Shown: positions 1-9,491, counted from the first letter of the stretch. The stretch: DNA of 64,000 bases from Conexibacter stalactiti (GCF_035967765.1 NZ_JAYWIT010000021.1); one strand, 5' to 3'. Translations and numbers: made by a program. The notes: a model not told the origin generated them from the letters alone.

Positions 1-448
1 CGCCGTCGGCGCCCGCGCGCGCGACGACGAGCGGCGCGCTGCCGGCGGCCGCCAGCACGACGGCCGCGACGACCCCGCCGGCGCCGAGGCCGGCGATCGC
101 GACCCAGGCGCCGTTGCGACGCACGTGCCACTCCGCCGTCACGAGCGCGAGCGCGACGACGCCGACCAGCACCCAGTAGCCGGCACCGCCGTCGGCCAGC
201 AGCGTCGGCCCGGCCTGGTCGCCGCCGCGCGCGACCGAGCCCTGCAGCGCGCAGACGCCGACGAGCACGACGAAGGCGCCGAAGCCGATCAGCCACAGCG
301 CCGCCTCGACACGCCGGGAGGGCGCGGCCGTAATTTCCTGGTCATTCCGATCGATCCGATGAGGATACGGCGGTGGCGCGGGGCCTCGCGGCGCCTGTTG
401 GCCCGTCGTGACGCAATGCCGCCGACGCGCCAGTTCCGCGCAATGCAT
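1..448 (-). CDS. Partial membrane protein, N-terminal part (runs off left edge)
   Basis: The minus strand stays open from an ATG at 448 to the window edge. The first ~45 residues are polar. Three hydrophobic segments follow, the first starting LWLIGFGAFVVLVGVC, with a short Trp-His-Arg-rich loop before the last, which looks like the start of a polytopic inner-membrane protein. The 448 ATG is the only ATG, GTG or TTG I find in this frame upstream of the first membrane segment, so the start is chosen by default. It lies 37 bases from the divergent start at 486. I do not recognise the family, and the C-terminal part is outside the window. Confidence 0.45.
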   Translation of the reverse strand, partial: MHCAELARRRHCVTTGQQAPRGPAPPPYPHRIDRNDQEITAAPSRRVEAALWLIGFGAFVVLVGVCALQGSVARGGDQAGPTLLADGGAGYWVLVGVVALALVTAEWHVRRNGAWVAIAGLGAGGVVAAVVLAAAGSAPLVVARAGADG

Positions 449-485
449 CACACACCGATCCTGACTGATGGAAGGATGGCGGCCG

Positions 486-2543
486 ATGCGCCGTCGCTCG
501 CCCACGTCGCCGTTCGCCGTACTCGCGGTCGCGGCTGTGCTGGCGGCGATGCTGATCGCGCTGACCGACGGCGCCGACGCGGCGACGCCGAGCACCGCGC
601 GCGTCAGCCTCAGCTCGACCGGCGCCCAGCCGTCCGAGAACAGCGAGTTCCCGGCCATCAGCGCCAACGGCCGCTGGGTCGCCTTCCAGTCGGTCTCGGC
701 GAGACTCGTGACGGGCGACAGAAACAACGCCTACGACATCTTCCTGCGCGATCGCAGAACGGGCCAGACGCGCCGCATCAGCGTCGCCGCCGACGGCAGC
801 GAGGGCGACGCGGCATCGGTCGCTCCGTCGATCAGCGCCGACGGCCGCTGGATCGCTTTCTACAGCGACGCGACCAATCTCGTCCCGGGCGCGACAGGCT
901 TCTGGGGCCAGGTGCTGCTCTATGACCGCGTCGCCGGCACGCTGAGGCGGATCAGCAACAGAGCCGGCAGCGATGACGGCGGCAACGGCACGTCGTATGA
1001 GCCGCGGGTCAGCTCCGATGGCTCGGTCGTCGCCTTCACGAGCGCCGCGAACGACCTCGTTCCCGGCGACAGCGGCAGAGCGGACGTCTTCACCTACCGG
1101 ATCGCGACCGGCGCGCTGACGCGCGTGAGCGTCAGAACGGGTGGTGGGACGGCTAACGGCAGCTCGTACGCGGGCGCCGCCGGCGCCGGCGGCCGCTTCG
1201 TCGCCTTCTCCAGCGACGCGAGTGATCTCGTCACCGGTGACGGCGCCAACTTCACCGACGTCTTCGTGCGCGACACGACGAACGGGACGACCACGCGCGT
1301 CAGCGTCACCTCCAACGGCGGCGAGGCCAACAACCACTCCTACTACCCGACGATCAGCGCCGACGGCTGCCAGATCGCCTTCCAGTCGACCGCCTCCAAC
1401 CTCGTCGCCTCCGACGACAGAAGAGGCGGCGTCAAGGCGTTCGTGCGCGACCGCTGCAGCGGTGCGACCGAGCTCGTCAGCATCTCCAACGCGCTCGTGG
1501 CGGGCACGGTCCTTTTCGACGACACCACGCACACCGCGCCGTCGATCTCCGACGACGGCTGCCGCGTCGCCTTCGTCATATCCGGCGACAACAGAGTGAT
1601 CCCAGCCGGCATATGGCGCGGTGTCGCGATGCGCGACCGCTGCCAGGGCTTCACCGAGCGCATCGACGTCGCGACCAGCGGCGAGAGCGGCAACGGGCAC
1701 ACCAACGGCGCGCTGATCAGCGGCGGCACCGGCCGCTACGTCGTCTTCCACTCCGGTGCGACCAACCTCGCCGGCAGCGACGCCAACGGCGCCGTCAGCG
1801 ACGCCTACGTGCGCGACCGCGCGACCACGACCCCGCCGCTGGCGGCGTTGAGAGTGACCGTCGACGGTCGCACCGTCAGCGCCGACGCCTCCGGCTCCAG
1901 CGACCCGGACGGCGAGCTGGTCGGCGCGCTGATCGACTTCGGCGACGGCAGCCCTGTGGCGAGCGGCTTCACGGCCAGCCGCACCTACGCCGCCGCCGGC
2001 AGCTATGACGTGCGGACGACCGTGACCGACGCCGACGGGCTGACCGCGACAGCCGTCCAGCGCGTCACGGTCGCCGATCCGCCGCCGGGCGGCGGGCCGC
2101 CGACGCCGCCGCCCGTGATCCAGCCGCCACCCACGCCACTGACGCCCCCGAGGATCTCCGGCGCCTCGCTCTCGCGCAGCCGCTTCGCCGTCGTCAGACG
2201 GGGCGTGCGCAACGGCGGCGCGACGCTGTCGCTCACCGCGAACGTCAACGCAAGACTGACGCTGAGATTCGAGCGCGCGATCAGAGGCCGGCGCGTCAGA
2301 GGTCGCTGCAGAGCCGGTGCTCGCAGAGGCAGCGCCTGCACGCTCTACAGAGCGGCTGGGAGCACCACGACGACGGTCAGAGCCGGCGCCAACCGGATCG
2401 TGCTCGACGGCCGCGTCGGCGGCAGGGCGCTGGCGCGCGGCAGCTACCGGCTGACGCTGACCGCGACGGCGGCCAGCAGAACGTCGGCGCCGCTGCGCGT
2501 GACCTTCGCGATCGTCGCACCGGCGAGAAGAGCGCGACGATGA
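486..2543 (+). CDS. Secreted TolB-like beta-propeller protein with PKD domain
   Basis: A 685-residue exported protein. The start is placed at the second in-frame ATG (486), because GAAGGA lies 10 bases upstream and it gives a clean signal peptide (Arg-rich start, hydrophobic core, cleavage near GADA). Residues ~35-445 hold repeated blades of the PD40/TolB type, with motifs such as ISANGRWVAFQS and later ISADGRWIAFYS, about 60 residues apart. A PKD domain (DFGDG and Y-A-A-A-G-S-Y motifs) covers ~450-530. A Pro-rich linker and a basic Ig-like C-terminal domain ending in PARRARR follow. Such propellers usually bind proteins or glycans at the cell surface; no catalytic site is visible. The stop overlaps the next start (ATGA), so the two genes are probably translated together. 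Confidence 0.8.
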   Translation: MRRRSPTSPFAVLAVAAVLAAMLIALTDGADAATPSTARVSLSSTGAQPSENSEFPAISANGRWVAFQSVSARLVTGDRNNAYDIFLRDRRTGQTRRISVAADGSEGDAASVAPSISADGRWIAFYSDATNLVPGATGFWGQVLLYDRVAGTLRRISNRAGSDDGGNGTSYEPRVSSDGSVVAFTSAANDLVPGDSGRADVFTYRIATGALTRVSVRTGGGTANGSSYAGAAGAGGRFVAFSSDASDLVTGDGANFTDVFVRDTTNGTTTRVSVTSNGGEANNHSYYPTISADGCQIAFQSTASNLVASDDRRGGVKAFVRDRCSGATELVSISNALVAGTVLFDDTTHTAPSISDDGCRVAFVISGDNRVIPAGIWRGVAMRDRCQGFTERIDVATSGESGNGHTNGALISGGTGRYVVFHSGATNLAGSDANGAVSDAYVRDRATTTPPLAALRVTVDGRTVSADASGSSDPDGELVGALIDFGDGSPVASGFTASRTYAAAGSYDVRTTVTDADGLTATAVQRVTVADPPPGGGPPTPPPVIQPPPTPLTPPRISGASLSRSRFAVVRRGVRNGGATLSLTANVNARLTLRFERAIRGRRVRGRCRAGARRGSACTLYRAAGSTTTTVRAGANRIVLDGRVGGRALARGSYRLTLTATAASRTSAPLRVTFAIVAPARRARR

Positions 2544-5500
2544 GGCGCGCGCTGCTGCTCGCCCTCGCCGCGCTCGCGCTCACCGCGGCCCCCGCGACCG
2601 CCGCCGACACCGTCATCACGTTCAACGAGCTGCCGGAGAGCACCAACATCGTCGACCAGTACGAGGGCCAGGGAGTCCAGTTCGGCCATCCCCACCGCTT
2701 CGGGATAGCCGACGACTTCGTCAACGCGTCGTGCACCGGCGGCCCCGGCAGCACCGGCAACCTGTACAGCGTGGTGAACGGGTTCAACGGCCCCTCGGCG
2801 GCGATCGGCTGCGGCAGCGCCGAGTTCTCCAACGGCTTCGACATCGCGATGGCGTTCGCCTACTGGCGGCGCGGCGTCAGCTTCAGCGTCCGCGCGCGGG
2901 CGTGGAGCGGCCCGTTCGGCGTCTCCGAGCCGGTGACGGTGCGGCTGCTCGACAAGAACGGCGCCGTGCTCGAACGCCACGACTACGACCTGCCGGTCAA
3001 CCAGGTCGTGCCGCTCTCCTACAGACGCGGCCAGTCGGACATCGCCTACGTCGAGATACAGGGCAACGCGCGGCTGATGATCGACGACATCGTGGCGCCG
3101 ATCGACGCCGTCCCGCCCGACCCCGAGTACCGGCTCGCGCTGACGACGCCGCTGCTGGAGCTGGTCGAGGGCGCGACCGCCTCGGTGCCGGTGCGGGTGA
3201 TCCGCTTCAACGGCTCGACCGGTCCGGTCGGCGTCGACGTCGCCGCGCTGCCGGCCGGCATCAGCGCCGCCGCCGTCGAGCCCAACCCGCTCGGCGGCAC
3301 GGCCGCAGGCGCGCTCAGACTGACCGCCGCCTCGCCCGCGACCGGCGACCGCCAGGTGAGCATCTCGGCCGCGCCCGGGGCGCCGCCCTCAGCCGGCAGA
3401 GCGACGACGACGCAGCCGGTCAACGTGACCGTGCGGCTGGCGCCGGCGCTGACGATGGAGCGCGCGACCGTCTCCGCGGTGCCGCGCTGCGGCGCGACCT
3501 CGACCGGCTTCTTCTTCGGCGTGCGGGGCGGCTACAGCGGCAACGTCGGCGTCGCGCTCAACCGCGTCAGCGGACCGGCCAGCGCCTTCGCGGGCAGCGC
3601 CAGCGCCGCCGGCGACGGCAGCGTGCGCGTACCGCTCTCGGTCTCGACCGAGAGCGCGACGCCGAGCCCGACGATCTTCGAGGTGACGCTGACACCGGCC
3701 GGGGCGACGCCGGTCAGAGGGGCGCTCGCCGTCTACGCCGACCCGGTCCGCGTCGACGGGCTCGACTACTCGCTGGTCGTCCCCAACCCGCTGACGCCCA
3801 ACCACCAGCAGATCATCCGCGGCTCCTTCCCGGCCGGCTGCGCGCTCAGATTCGTCGACGACGGCGGCACCGAGCTGCCGCGGCAAGGGCTCGTCGGCGG
3901 CGGCCCCGGCGTCAGCGAGGGAGTGCGGCTCGGCCTCGGCGCCGACCCGGTCACGACCGCCGTCCACGTCGTGCGCGCCGACACCGGCGCCGAGCTGGCG
4001 GCGTCGGCGCGCTTCACGGTGCGGGACTTCCGCAACGGCCCGGCGCTCTCCGGCGTCAACGGCGGCGCCGGGGCGCAGATGGCGAGCTACTCGTGGGACG
4101 ACTTCGTCGCGACCTTCGGGCGCGACGAGGCCGACTCGTGCTTCCTCGGCTACTGCTGGCGCGACGGCGTCGCGGACGCCTACTACAGACGCTTCCGCGA
4201 CCGCGTGCAGGGCGGCGGCGGGCTCTGCTGGGGCTGGTCGAACGTCGCGGTCGGCTTCGCCAGCGGCGACGACCTGCCGCGCGTCTACACCCCCGGCGTG
4301 ACGCGCGGCTGGGACATCACCCCGCTGACCGACGGGACCGCGATCAAGCGCCAGATCGGCATGTGGCAGGTGCGCTGGAACGACCGCGGCAACATCCTCG
4401 AGTACAACCGCCAGCGCAACAGCCCGCTGAACGCGGCCGGCATGCGCGCGCGGATCGAGCAGCTGCTGAACCGCGGGATCGAGCCGGTCGTGACGATCTG
4501 GAACACGGCCGGCAACGGCCACGCCGTCGTCGCCTACGACGTGCGCCCGACGCCGGCCGACGGCGGCTACGACATCGTCACGTACAACCCCAACACGCCG
4601 TACACGACCGCGGAGGAGACGAGCGCCGCGACGCGCACGGCGGCGCTGACCGCGAGTCGCATCCACGTCACGCCCGGCGGCACCTGGAGCGGCGGGATCA
4701 CCGGCTGGACGAACGACATGGCCGACATCCAGGTCTACGAGCACCGCCCCGCGGTCGACGCGACGCTGCCGACTGACGTGACGATGGCGACACCGGGGGC
4801 CGGCGACCCCGTCGCGCTCCAACAGATCCTCGCCGACGGCAGAGCGGCGCTCGACGGCGACGGCTCGGTCCGTCCCGGCCGCGGCGTCAGCGACCTCTCG
4901 ACGCCGACCGGCGGCGGCCCGCAGCCGGCCTACGGCCTCGCCGCCGGGCGCGGCTACGAGCTGGAGCTGCGCGGGACCAGAGGCGGCAGCTACGAGCAGG
5001 CGCTGCTCGGCGACGGCGTCATCGCGAGCATCGGCGGCGTCGCGACCAGACGCGGCCAACGCGACGCGCTTGCCTTCACGCCCGGCAGAGCGGCGCTCGG
5101 CTTCGAGGGCGGCGGCGCGCCGTCGACGGCGACGCTGGAGCTGATCGACCGCATCGGCGGCGGTTCGCGCGCCCGTCGCGCGGCAGCGAGAGCCGGTGGA
5201 GCAGAGCCGCAGCACAGCGCCCGCGTCGCGTTGACCGTCGGCGACGGGCGCGTCGACAGGATCTCGTTCGGCAGCGGCGCGCGCACGCTGGAGCTGCGTC
5301 ACGGCGGCCCGGCGACGCGCGCCGCGATCACGCTCGGCAGCGCCGGCCAGGGCCCGCCGACGAGCGTCGAGCTGGCGCCGCTGCGGGTCGGCGACGGCCA
5401 GCGCCTGCAGCTGCGGCCGAGCTCGTGGGCCGACCCCGGCGCCGGCGTTGCGTGGACGCTGCGCAACGCCAGAGGCGCGCTCGTGCGCAGCGGCAGAGCG

Positions 5501-5848
5501 CGCATCAAGCCGAGCTCGCGCGTGCGGATCGCGCGCCGCCTGACCGTTGCCGCCAGACCTGCGAGACGGGGCGGCGGCGGGCGCGTCACGGTCGCCGGCA
5601 GCATCAGCCGCCCCGGCGGCGCGCCGCTGCTGGTCGCGAGCGTGAGAGTGGTCCGCGGCGGCCGCACGATCGCGACCGCCGCGGCCGCCAGACGCGGCCG
5701 CCGCCAGGTCCGCAACGGCCGCTTCTCGCTGCCGCTGACGGTCAGAAGACTTCCGCGCGGCGCGACCGTCGAGGTCGTCGCGACGCTCAGCGACGAGGCG
5801 GCCGGCTTCGCGACCGCGCGCGCCGCCGGGCGCACGCGGGTGCGCTGA
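2540..5848 (+). CDS. Large secreted protein with papain-like (Cys-His-Asn) core
   Basis: A 1102-residue protein with a clear signal peptide (MRRALLLALAALALTAAPAT, cleavage after ATAA). An N-terminal beta-rich domain opens with TFNELPESTNIVDQYEGQGV, a style common in secreted sugar-binding modules. Ig-like segments follow. The middle holds GLCWGWS with Cys563, GNGHAVVAYDV with His661 and YNPNTP with Asn683. Their order and spacing match papain-fold cysteine proteases (Cys, His, Asn/Asp), though I cannot assign a MEROPS family. The C-terminal ~130 residues form a basic Ig-like domain ending RTRVR. It starts inside the stop codon of the propeller gene (ATGA overlap), so the two products are probably made in fixed ratio and may act together outside the cell. 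The protease assignment is inferred from motifs. Confidence 0.7.
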   Translation: MRRALLLALAALALTAAPATAADTVITFNELPESTNIVDQYEGQGVQFGHPHRFGIADDFVNASCTGGPGSTGNLYSVVNGFNGPSAAIGCGSAEFSNGFDIAMAFAYWRRGVSFSVRARAWSGPFGVSEPVTVRLLDKNGAVLERHDYDLPVNQVVPLSYRRGQSDIAYVEIQGNARLMIDDIVAPIDAVPPDPEYRLALTTPLLELVEGATASVPVRVIRFNGSTGPVGVDVAALPAGISAAAVEPNPLGGTAAGALRLTAASPATGDRQVSISAAPGAPPSAGRATTTQPVNVTVRLAPALTMERATVSAVPRCGATSTGFFFGVRGGYSGNVGVALNRVSGPASAFAGSASAAGDGSVRVPLSVSTESATPSPTIFEVTLTPAGATPVRGALAVYADPVRVDGLDYSLVVPNPLTPNHQQIIRGSFPAGCALRFVDDGGTELPRQGLVGGGPGVSEGVRLGLGADPVTTAVHVVRADTGAELAASARFTVRDFRNGPALSGVNGGAGAQMASYSWDDFVATFGRDEADSCFLGYCWRDGVADAYYRRFRDRVQGGGGLCWGWSNVAVGFASGDDLPRVYTPGVTRGWDITPLTDGTAIKRQIGMWQVRWNDRGNILEYNRQRNSPLNAAGMRARIEQLLNRGIEPVVTIWNTAGNGHAVVAYDVRPTPADGGYDIVTYNPNTPYTTAEETSAATRTAALTASRIHVTPGGTWSGGITGWTNDMADIQVYEHRPAVDATLPTDVTMATPGAGDPVALQQILADGRAALDGDGSVRPGRGVSDLSTPTGGGPQPAYGLAAGRGYELELRGTRGGSYEQALLGDGVIASIGGVATRRGQRDALAFTPGRAALGFEGGGAPSTATLELIDRIGGGSRARRAAARAGGAEPQHSARVALTVGDGRVDRISFGSGARTLELRHGGPATRAAITLGSAGQGPPTSVELAPLRVGDGQRLQLRPSSWADPGAGVAWTLRNARGALVRSGRARIKPSSRVRIARRLTVAARPARRGGGGRVTVAGSISRPGGAPLLVASVRVVRGGRTIATAAAARRGRRQVRNGRFSLPLTVRRLPRGATVEVVATLSDEAAGFATARAAGRTRVR

Positions 5849-5849
5849 G

Positions 5850-6278
5850 CTACAGCCCCGCCAGCTCCTTCACCTGCGTCAGGCGGAAGTTGTTGCCGGA
5901 GGGGTCGCGGAAGCCGCAGTCGATCCCGTACGGCCGCTCCTCAGGCTCCTCGTTGAACTCGACGCCGCGCGACTTCAGCTGCTCGTAGGAGGCGTAGAAG
6001 TCGTCGGTCGTGAGGAAGATGCCGCTGGAGACGCCCTTCGCCATCAGCGCCTCGATCTGGCCGCGCGTCTCGGCTGTGAACATCGGCTCGCCCGGGATCG
6101 CCATCAGCACGATCGAGATCTCGTCGGGCCCGGGCGGCGCGACCGCCAGCCAGCGGAAGTCGCCCATCTCCGGCATCGTGACGTCGGCACGCACCTCGAA
6201 GCCGAGCTTCTCGGTGTAGAAGGCGAGCGCCTCCTCCTGGTCGTGCACCCACACCTGCGTGTTCGTGATTCTGATCAT
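5850..6278 (-). CDS. VOC superfamily (glyoxalase/bleomycin resistance-like) protein
   Basis: A 142-residue single vicinal-oxygen-chelate protein. The start MIRITNTQVWVHDQEEALAF, then FYTEKLGFEVR, and the C-terminal FRDPSGNNFRL are the classic beta-alpha-beta-beta-beta hallmarks of the family. It sits 42 bases downstream of an AraC-type regulator on the same strand, a common actinobacterial pairing, so the two are probably one transcript. The substrate cannot be told: such proteins range from dioxygenases and isomerases to antibiotic-binding proteins. Its stop lies one base from the stop of the convergent papain-like gene. Confidence 0.85.
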   Translation of the reverse strand: MIRITNTQVWVHDQEEALAFYTEKLGFEVRADVTMPEMGDFRWLAVAPPGPDEISIVLMAIPGEPMFTAETRGQIEALMAKGVSSGIFLTTDDFYASYEQLKSRGVEFNEEPEERPYGIDCGFRDPSGNNFRLTQVKELAGL

Positions 6279-6320
6279 CTCCGGCTCCTTGGGGCGTCGC
6301 TGAACGGGACGCCCGGGACG

Positions 6321-6764
6321 CTAGTCCGCCGCTGCCGCGCTGTCTTCTCGAAACGTGCGGTGTGCGGGGATGGCGTAGACGCGCATCATGCAGGTCGGCA
6401 CCCGCGCCAGCCGCGCGGCCGGGGGAAACGACGCGCGGTAGACCGTCGGCGATCTGCCGAACATGCGCGTGAAGCTGGTCGTGAACGAGCCGACGCTGAC
6501 GAGCCCGACCGACAGGCAGATGTCGGCGACGGAACGATCGGTCGTGCGCAGCAGCGCGGCCGCCCGCTCCAACCGGCGCGTCAGCAGGTATGCGTGCGGC
6601 GAGATGCCGAAGGTGCGGCGGAACTCGCGGCTGAAGTGGGCCTTCGAGAGCCCGGCGGCGCGCGCCAGCTGGTCGACGTCGAGCGGTTCGGCGTAGCGCG
6701 CGTCGGCGAGGTCCTTGGCGCGCAGCAGGTGACGGGCGGGTGGGACGAAGGCCACGTCCGGCAC
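6321..6764 (-). CDS. Short AraC-family transcriptional regulator
   Basis: A 147-residue protein consisting almost only of the two-helix-turn-helix AraC DNA-binding domain. The first HTH is LDVDQLARAAGLSKAHFSRE, the second contains SVADICLSVGLVSVGSFTTS, and the family signature FTRMFGRSPTVYR follows. The usual N-terminal sensor domain is missing and only a ~35-residue basic tail follows. I use the GTG at 6764; a longer frame upstream is Arg-rich and looks non-coding. It precedes the VOC gene by 42 bases and probably controls that operon. Confidence 0.85.
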   Translation of the reverse strand: MPDVAFVPPARHLLRAKDLADARYAEPLDVDQLARAAGLSKAHFSREFRRTFGISPHAYLLTRRLERAAALLRTTDRSVADICLSVGLVSVGSFTTSFTRMFGRSPTVYRASFPPAARLARVPTCMMRVYAIPAHRTFREDSAAAAD

Positions 6765-6859
6765 CGTACCGCGCCGGGCCGCCGCTGTCGCCGGGAGCCG
6801 GGAGGGAGGCGGGAGATCCACCCCATGTCGATCGGCCGCCCGCCGCCGACGATGGTGCG

Positions 6860-8110
6860 ATGCACTCCTTTGCCCGCCGCGCGGGCCTTCCGCTGCTCGC
6901 GCTCGGCGCCGCCGCACTCCCCGCCGCCGCGCCCGCCTTCGCGACCGCCGCCACGACCGCGCCCGCCGCATCCACCGCCGCCACCACCGCGCCGTACGAG
7001 CTGTCGGTCGAGCTGGCCAGAGCCGACGCGCGCATGCGCGAGCTGCGCCTGACCGCGCGCTGCCCCTCCGGCTGCACGCTGAGGCTCAGAACGCTGTCGC
7101 TCTCGCCGTACAAGACCAGAGGCGGCGTCGAGCAGCTGCAGAGCCCGCTGCCGCAGACGCTCAGCGGCGGCAGAAGAGCGGCGCCGGGCAAGACGGTCGT
7201 GCTGCGCGTGCCGGTCTCGCCTTCGCTCAGCGGCGCGGCGAGCGGCGCGCTGCAAGCCGGGCAGGCGGTCGTCGCCGGCGTCGTCGTCGAGGTCGGGACC
7301 GCCGACGGCAACACCTACACCGTCGCGCCGCAGGCGGTCGTCCGCACCGCCTCGACGCCCGCGCCCTTCCCGGAAACCAGAACGACGAGATCGACCGTCG
7401 TGAGACTGCCGAAGGTCAAGCCCGGCGACCTGATCCCGTACTGGGTCACGATCAGAGGCACGCAGAGATCGAGCTGGAGATACGACCGCGGCGAGCAGCG
7501 CGGCTCGTGCACGGTGATCGCCAACGGCAGCGGCACGCAGCAGCTGAAGTTCAGAACGGTCAGACCATTCTCGATCGTGCAGGGGCAGTGGGAGGTCGGC
7601 CGCACCGACGATCCGTCGATCAGCGCCGGCAAGGAGCACGGCTACGGCGGCGCCTACATCCCGGTGAAGGTCGACGCCGTGCGCGACAGCGGCGCCAACA
7701 CCGGCGTCAGCGGCGACTGCGACGGCACCTCAGGCGGCGAGGGCAGACCGGCGCCGGCCTGCGAGAGAAGCGGCTCGAAGATCTTCCACTTCCACCCGTT
7801 CATGGTCGACAGAGGCACGCTCTACGTCTCGACGACGTTTGGCGGCGCCGACGACGACGTGCCCGGCCAGAAGCCCGACTGCCCGGTCGAGCACTCCGAC
7901 CAGGTCGCCCACCCGCTGCAGGTGCTCCCGCTGGAGCACGAGGGCGACGGCCACCCGAACTCGGACCTGACGAAGGGGATGAAGCCCGGCTCCGGCGACG
8001 CGCCCGGGCTCGTGATCGAGCGCTTCAAGAAGACGCGCAGCGAGAGAATCGACGGCGGCACGCTGACGACGACGACCCGCTTCGAGCTGACGTTCAGACG
8101 CAAGCGCTGA
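6860..8110 (+). CDS. Secreted protein of unknown function
   Basis: A 416-residue exported protein. The ATG at 6860 gives a typical signal peptide (MHSFARRAGLPLLALGAAAL, cleavage near AFAT). The upstream in-frame extension to 6740 is Arg/Pro-rich and rejected. Residues ~40-150 look like a beta-rich domain with a paired-Cys loop (CPSGC). The central part has further Cys residues (GSC, GDCDG, PACER, PDCPV) suggesting disulfides, and a His-rich stretch KIFHFHPFM that could bind metal. It ends in a basic FRRKR tail like other secreted proteins here. I do not recognise a family. AGA codons are frequent. Its 3' end overlaps the convergent D-glutamate cyclase-like gene by 17 bases. Confidence 0.6.
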   Translation: MHSFARRAGLPLLALGAAALPAAAPAFATAATTAPAASTAATTAPYELSVELARADARMRELRLTARCPSGCTLRLRTLSLSPYKTRGGVEQLQSPLPQTLSGGRRAAPGKTVVLRVPVSPSLSGAASGALQAGQAVVAGVVVEVGTADGNTYTVAPQAVVRTASTPAPFPETRTTRSTVVRLPKVKPGDLIPYWVTIRGTQRSSWRYDRGEQRGSCTVIANGSGTQQLKFRTVRPFSIVQGQWEVGRTDDPSISAGKEHGYGGAYIPVKVDAVRDSGANTGVSGDCDGTSGGEGRPAPACERSGSKIFHFHPFMVDRGTLYVSTTFGGADDDVPGQKPDCPVEHSDQVAHPLQVLPLEHEGDGHPNSDLTKGMKPGSGDAPGLVIERFKKTRSERIDGGTLTTTTRFELTFRRKR

Positions 8111-9020
8111 GCGCTTCGAGCTGCTGCCGCTGCTGGGCGGGCGCGAGCCCGTCGACCGTCGCCGAGGGCTCCCCGAGCACGCCGTCCACAGCGCCGGCGC
8201 CGACGGCGGCGGTCAGGACCGCGTCGTGGGCGGCGGGGGAGAGGACGGCGGCGACGGAAGCGGCAGCTCCCCGCAGCAGCCCGACCGCGAGCGCGAGCGC
8301 GAGCGCGCCCCAGTTCGAGATCCCGGCGACGATCAGGTGGTCGCACGCGACGGCGCAGCGGATCCGCTCGCCGTGCGCGACCGTCGCGGCGACCAGCCGC
8401 GGCGCCAGCGCGCCCATCCCGACCTCGTTGCCGCCGTCGCCGATCCCCGTCGTCACCCACGGGCCGGCGGCGGCGAGCGCGTGCAGCGGCGGCGTCACGG
8501 CGGTGACGTCGTCGCCGTGCATGTTGCGCACGACGCCGTCGGCGCCTGGCCCGAGCCGTTCGACGAAGACGACGTGGGTGACGCCGGCCGCGCTCAGCTC
8601 ACGCGCCAGCGTGCCGGGCTCGTCGCCGACGTGGACGGGCGGCGCCGCCCCCGCGAAAGCCGCCGCCGCACCCGCTTCCTCCGCCGCCGCACCCGCTTCC
8701 TCCGCCGCCGCCCGCACCACCGCCGCGCAGCGCGAATCGGTCACCAGCCGCGCCGGCACGCCCGCGAGGCCAAGCGAGGCGGCCGCGAGCGCGGCGCCGA
8801 CCGGGCCGTCGGTCTCGCAGGCCGGCGGCGTGGCGCGGGGGACGAAGCAGCCGGTCACGAACGCGACGTGGGATGCGGGATCTCCCGCGATCGCGGCAGC
8901 GGCGGCGAGCAGGCCGCCCCGCGCCGCCGCGGCGAGCGGCCCGATCGAACGCCCGGCCTCCCGCTGGACGACCAGCTCCAGCCGTGAGATCTGCTCCGCG
9001 ACAGCGGGGGAGGACGGCAC
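8094..9020 (-). CDS. D-glutamate cyclase-like protein (DUF4392)
   Basis: A 308-residue protein, translated from a GTG at 9020. The motif TGIGDGGNEVGMG near residue 200, an early FVTGCFVP segment and a late CDHLIVAGISNWGALAL segment are typical of the glutamate cyclase domain (DUF4392), found at the C-terminus of vertebrate DGLUCY, which converts D-glutamate to 5-oxo-D-proline. Here the domain stands alone. A low-complexity Ala-Glu insertion (two AEEAGAA copies) lies near residues 105-120. The role is probably D-amino-acid salvage linked to peptidoglycan turnover; that is inference. A divergent small gene begins just beyond its start. Confidence 0.75.
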   Translation of the reverse strand: MPSSPAVAEQISRLELVVQREAGRSIGPLAAAARGGLLAAAAAIAGDPASHVAFVTGCFVPRATPPACETDGPVGAALAAASLGLAGVPARLVTDSRCAAVVRAAAEEAGAAAEEAGAAAAFAGAAPPVHVGDEPGTLARELSAAGVTHVVFVERLGPGADGVVRNMHGDDVTAVTPPLHALAAAGPWVTTGIGDGGNEVGMGALAPRLVAATVAHGERIRCAVACDHLIVAGISNWGALALALAVGLLRGAAASVAAVLSPAAHDAVLTAAVGAGAVDGVLGEPSATVDGLAPAQQRQQLEALSACV

Positions 9021-9074
9021 GTGGACGAGAATACGACGACGCGTCGATGGCGACCTGCTGCCAGCATCTCTGGG

Positions 9075-9491
9075 ATGGCCCCGAAACGACAGGCGCGCGT
9101 CGTGGCGACCGGGATCGTCTTCGAGCAGCCCGCCGACCCTGCTGGCGCCTTCCTCGACGCGCTCGGCGTGTTGACGGAGGAGGCGCGCGCGGCGCTTGCG
9201 CAGGCGAGCCAGGGCCACGTCGTGCTGCTGATATCGGCCGCCTTCGCGGACGTCGATCCGGCGGATGGGACGGGCGTCAGACGCTGGCGTCTGGCGCCGC
9301 AGGGCCCGCACCAGATCTCGACCGCCGGGTCCGCGACGGCGGCGCTGCTGGGTCTCGTCGAGCACGACAGCGAGGATCTGCTGGCGGCGCTGCGGCTGCA
9401 GGGGATGTCGGTCTCGCGCTTCGACTTCTACGCCGCTCCGCACCGCTTCGAGGTCGACGAGCGCGTGCGCCGTCTGCTGACGCTCGACTGA
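9075..9491 (+). CDS. Hypothetical protein, 138 residues
   Basis: I do not recognise this protein. It starts at the ATG at 9075 (MAPKRQARVVATGIVFEQP). A longer in-frame start at 9021 would abut the divergent gene's start exactly and adds only polar sequence. The composition looks real: alternating hydrophobic strands and helices, with GHVVLLISAAFADVDP and ISTAGSATAALLGLVEHDSE. There are no Cys residues, signal peptide or membrane segments, so it is probably a small cytoplasmic alpha/beta protein. Confidence 0.6.
   Translation: MAPKRQARVVATGIVFEQPADPAGAFLDALGVLTEEARAALAQASQGHVVLLISAAFADVDPADGTGVRRWRLAPQGPHQISTAGSATAALLGLVEHDSEDLLAALRLQGMSVSRFDFYAAPHRFEVDERVRRLLTLD

Noticed and set aside
486..2543. 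TolB of the Tol-Pal envelope system
   Set aside because: The repeats are TolB-like, but the PKD and Ig-like domains, the length and the lack of tol/pal neighbours do not fit.
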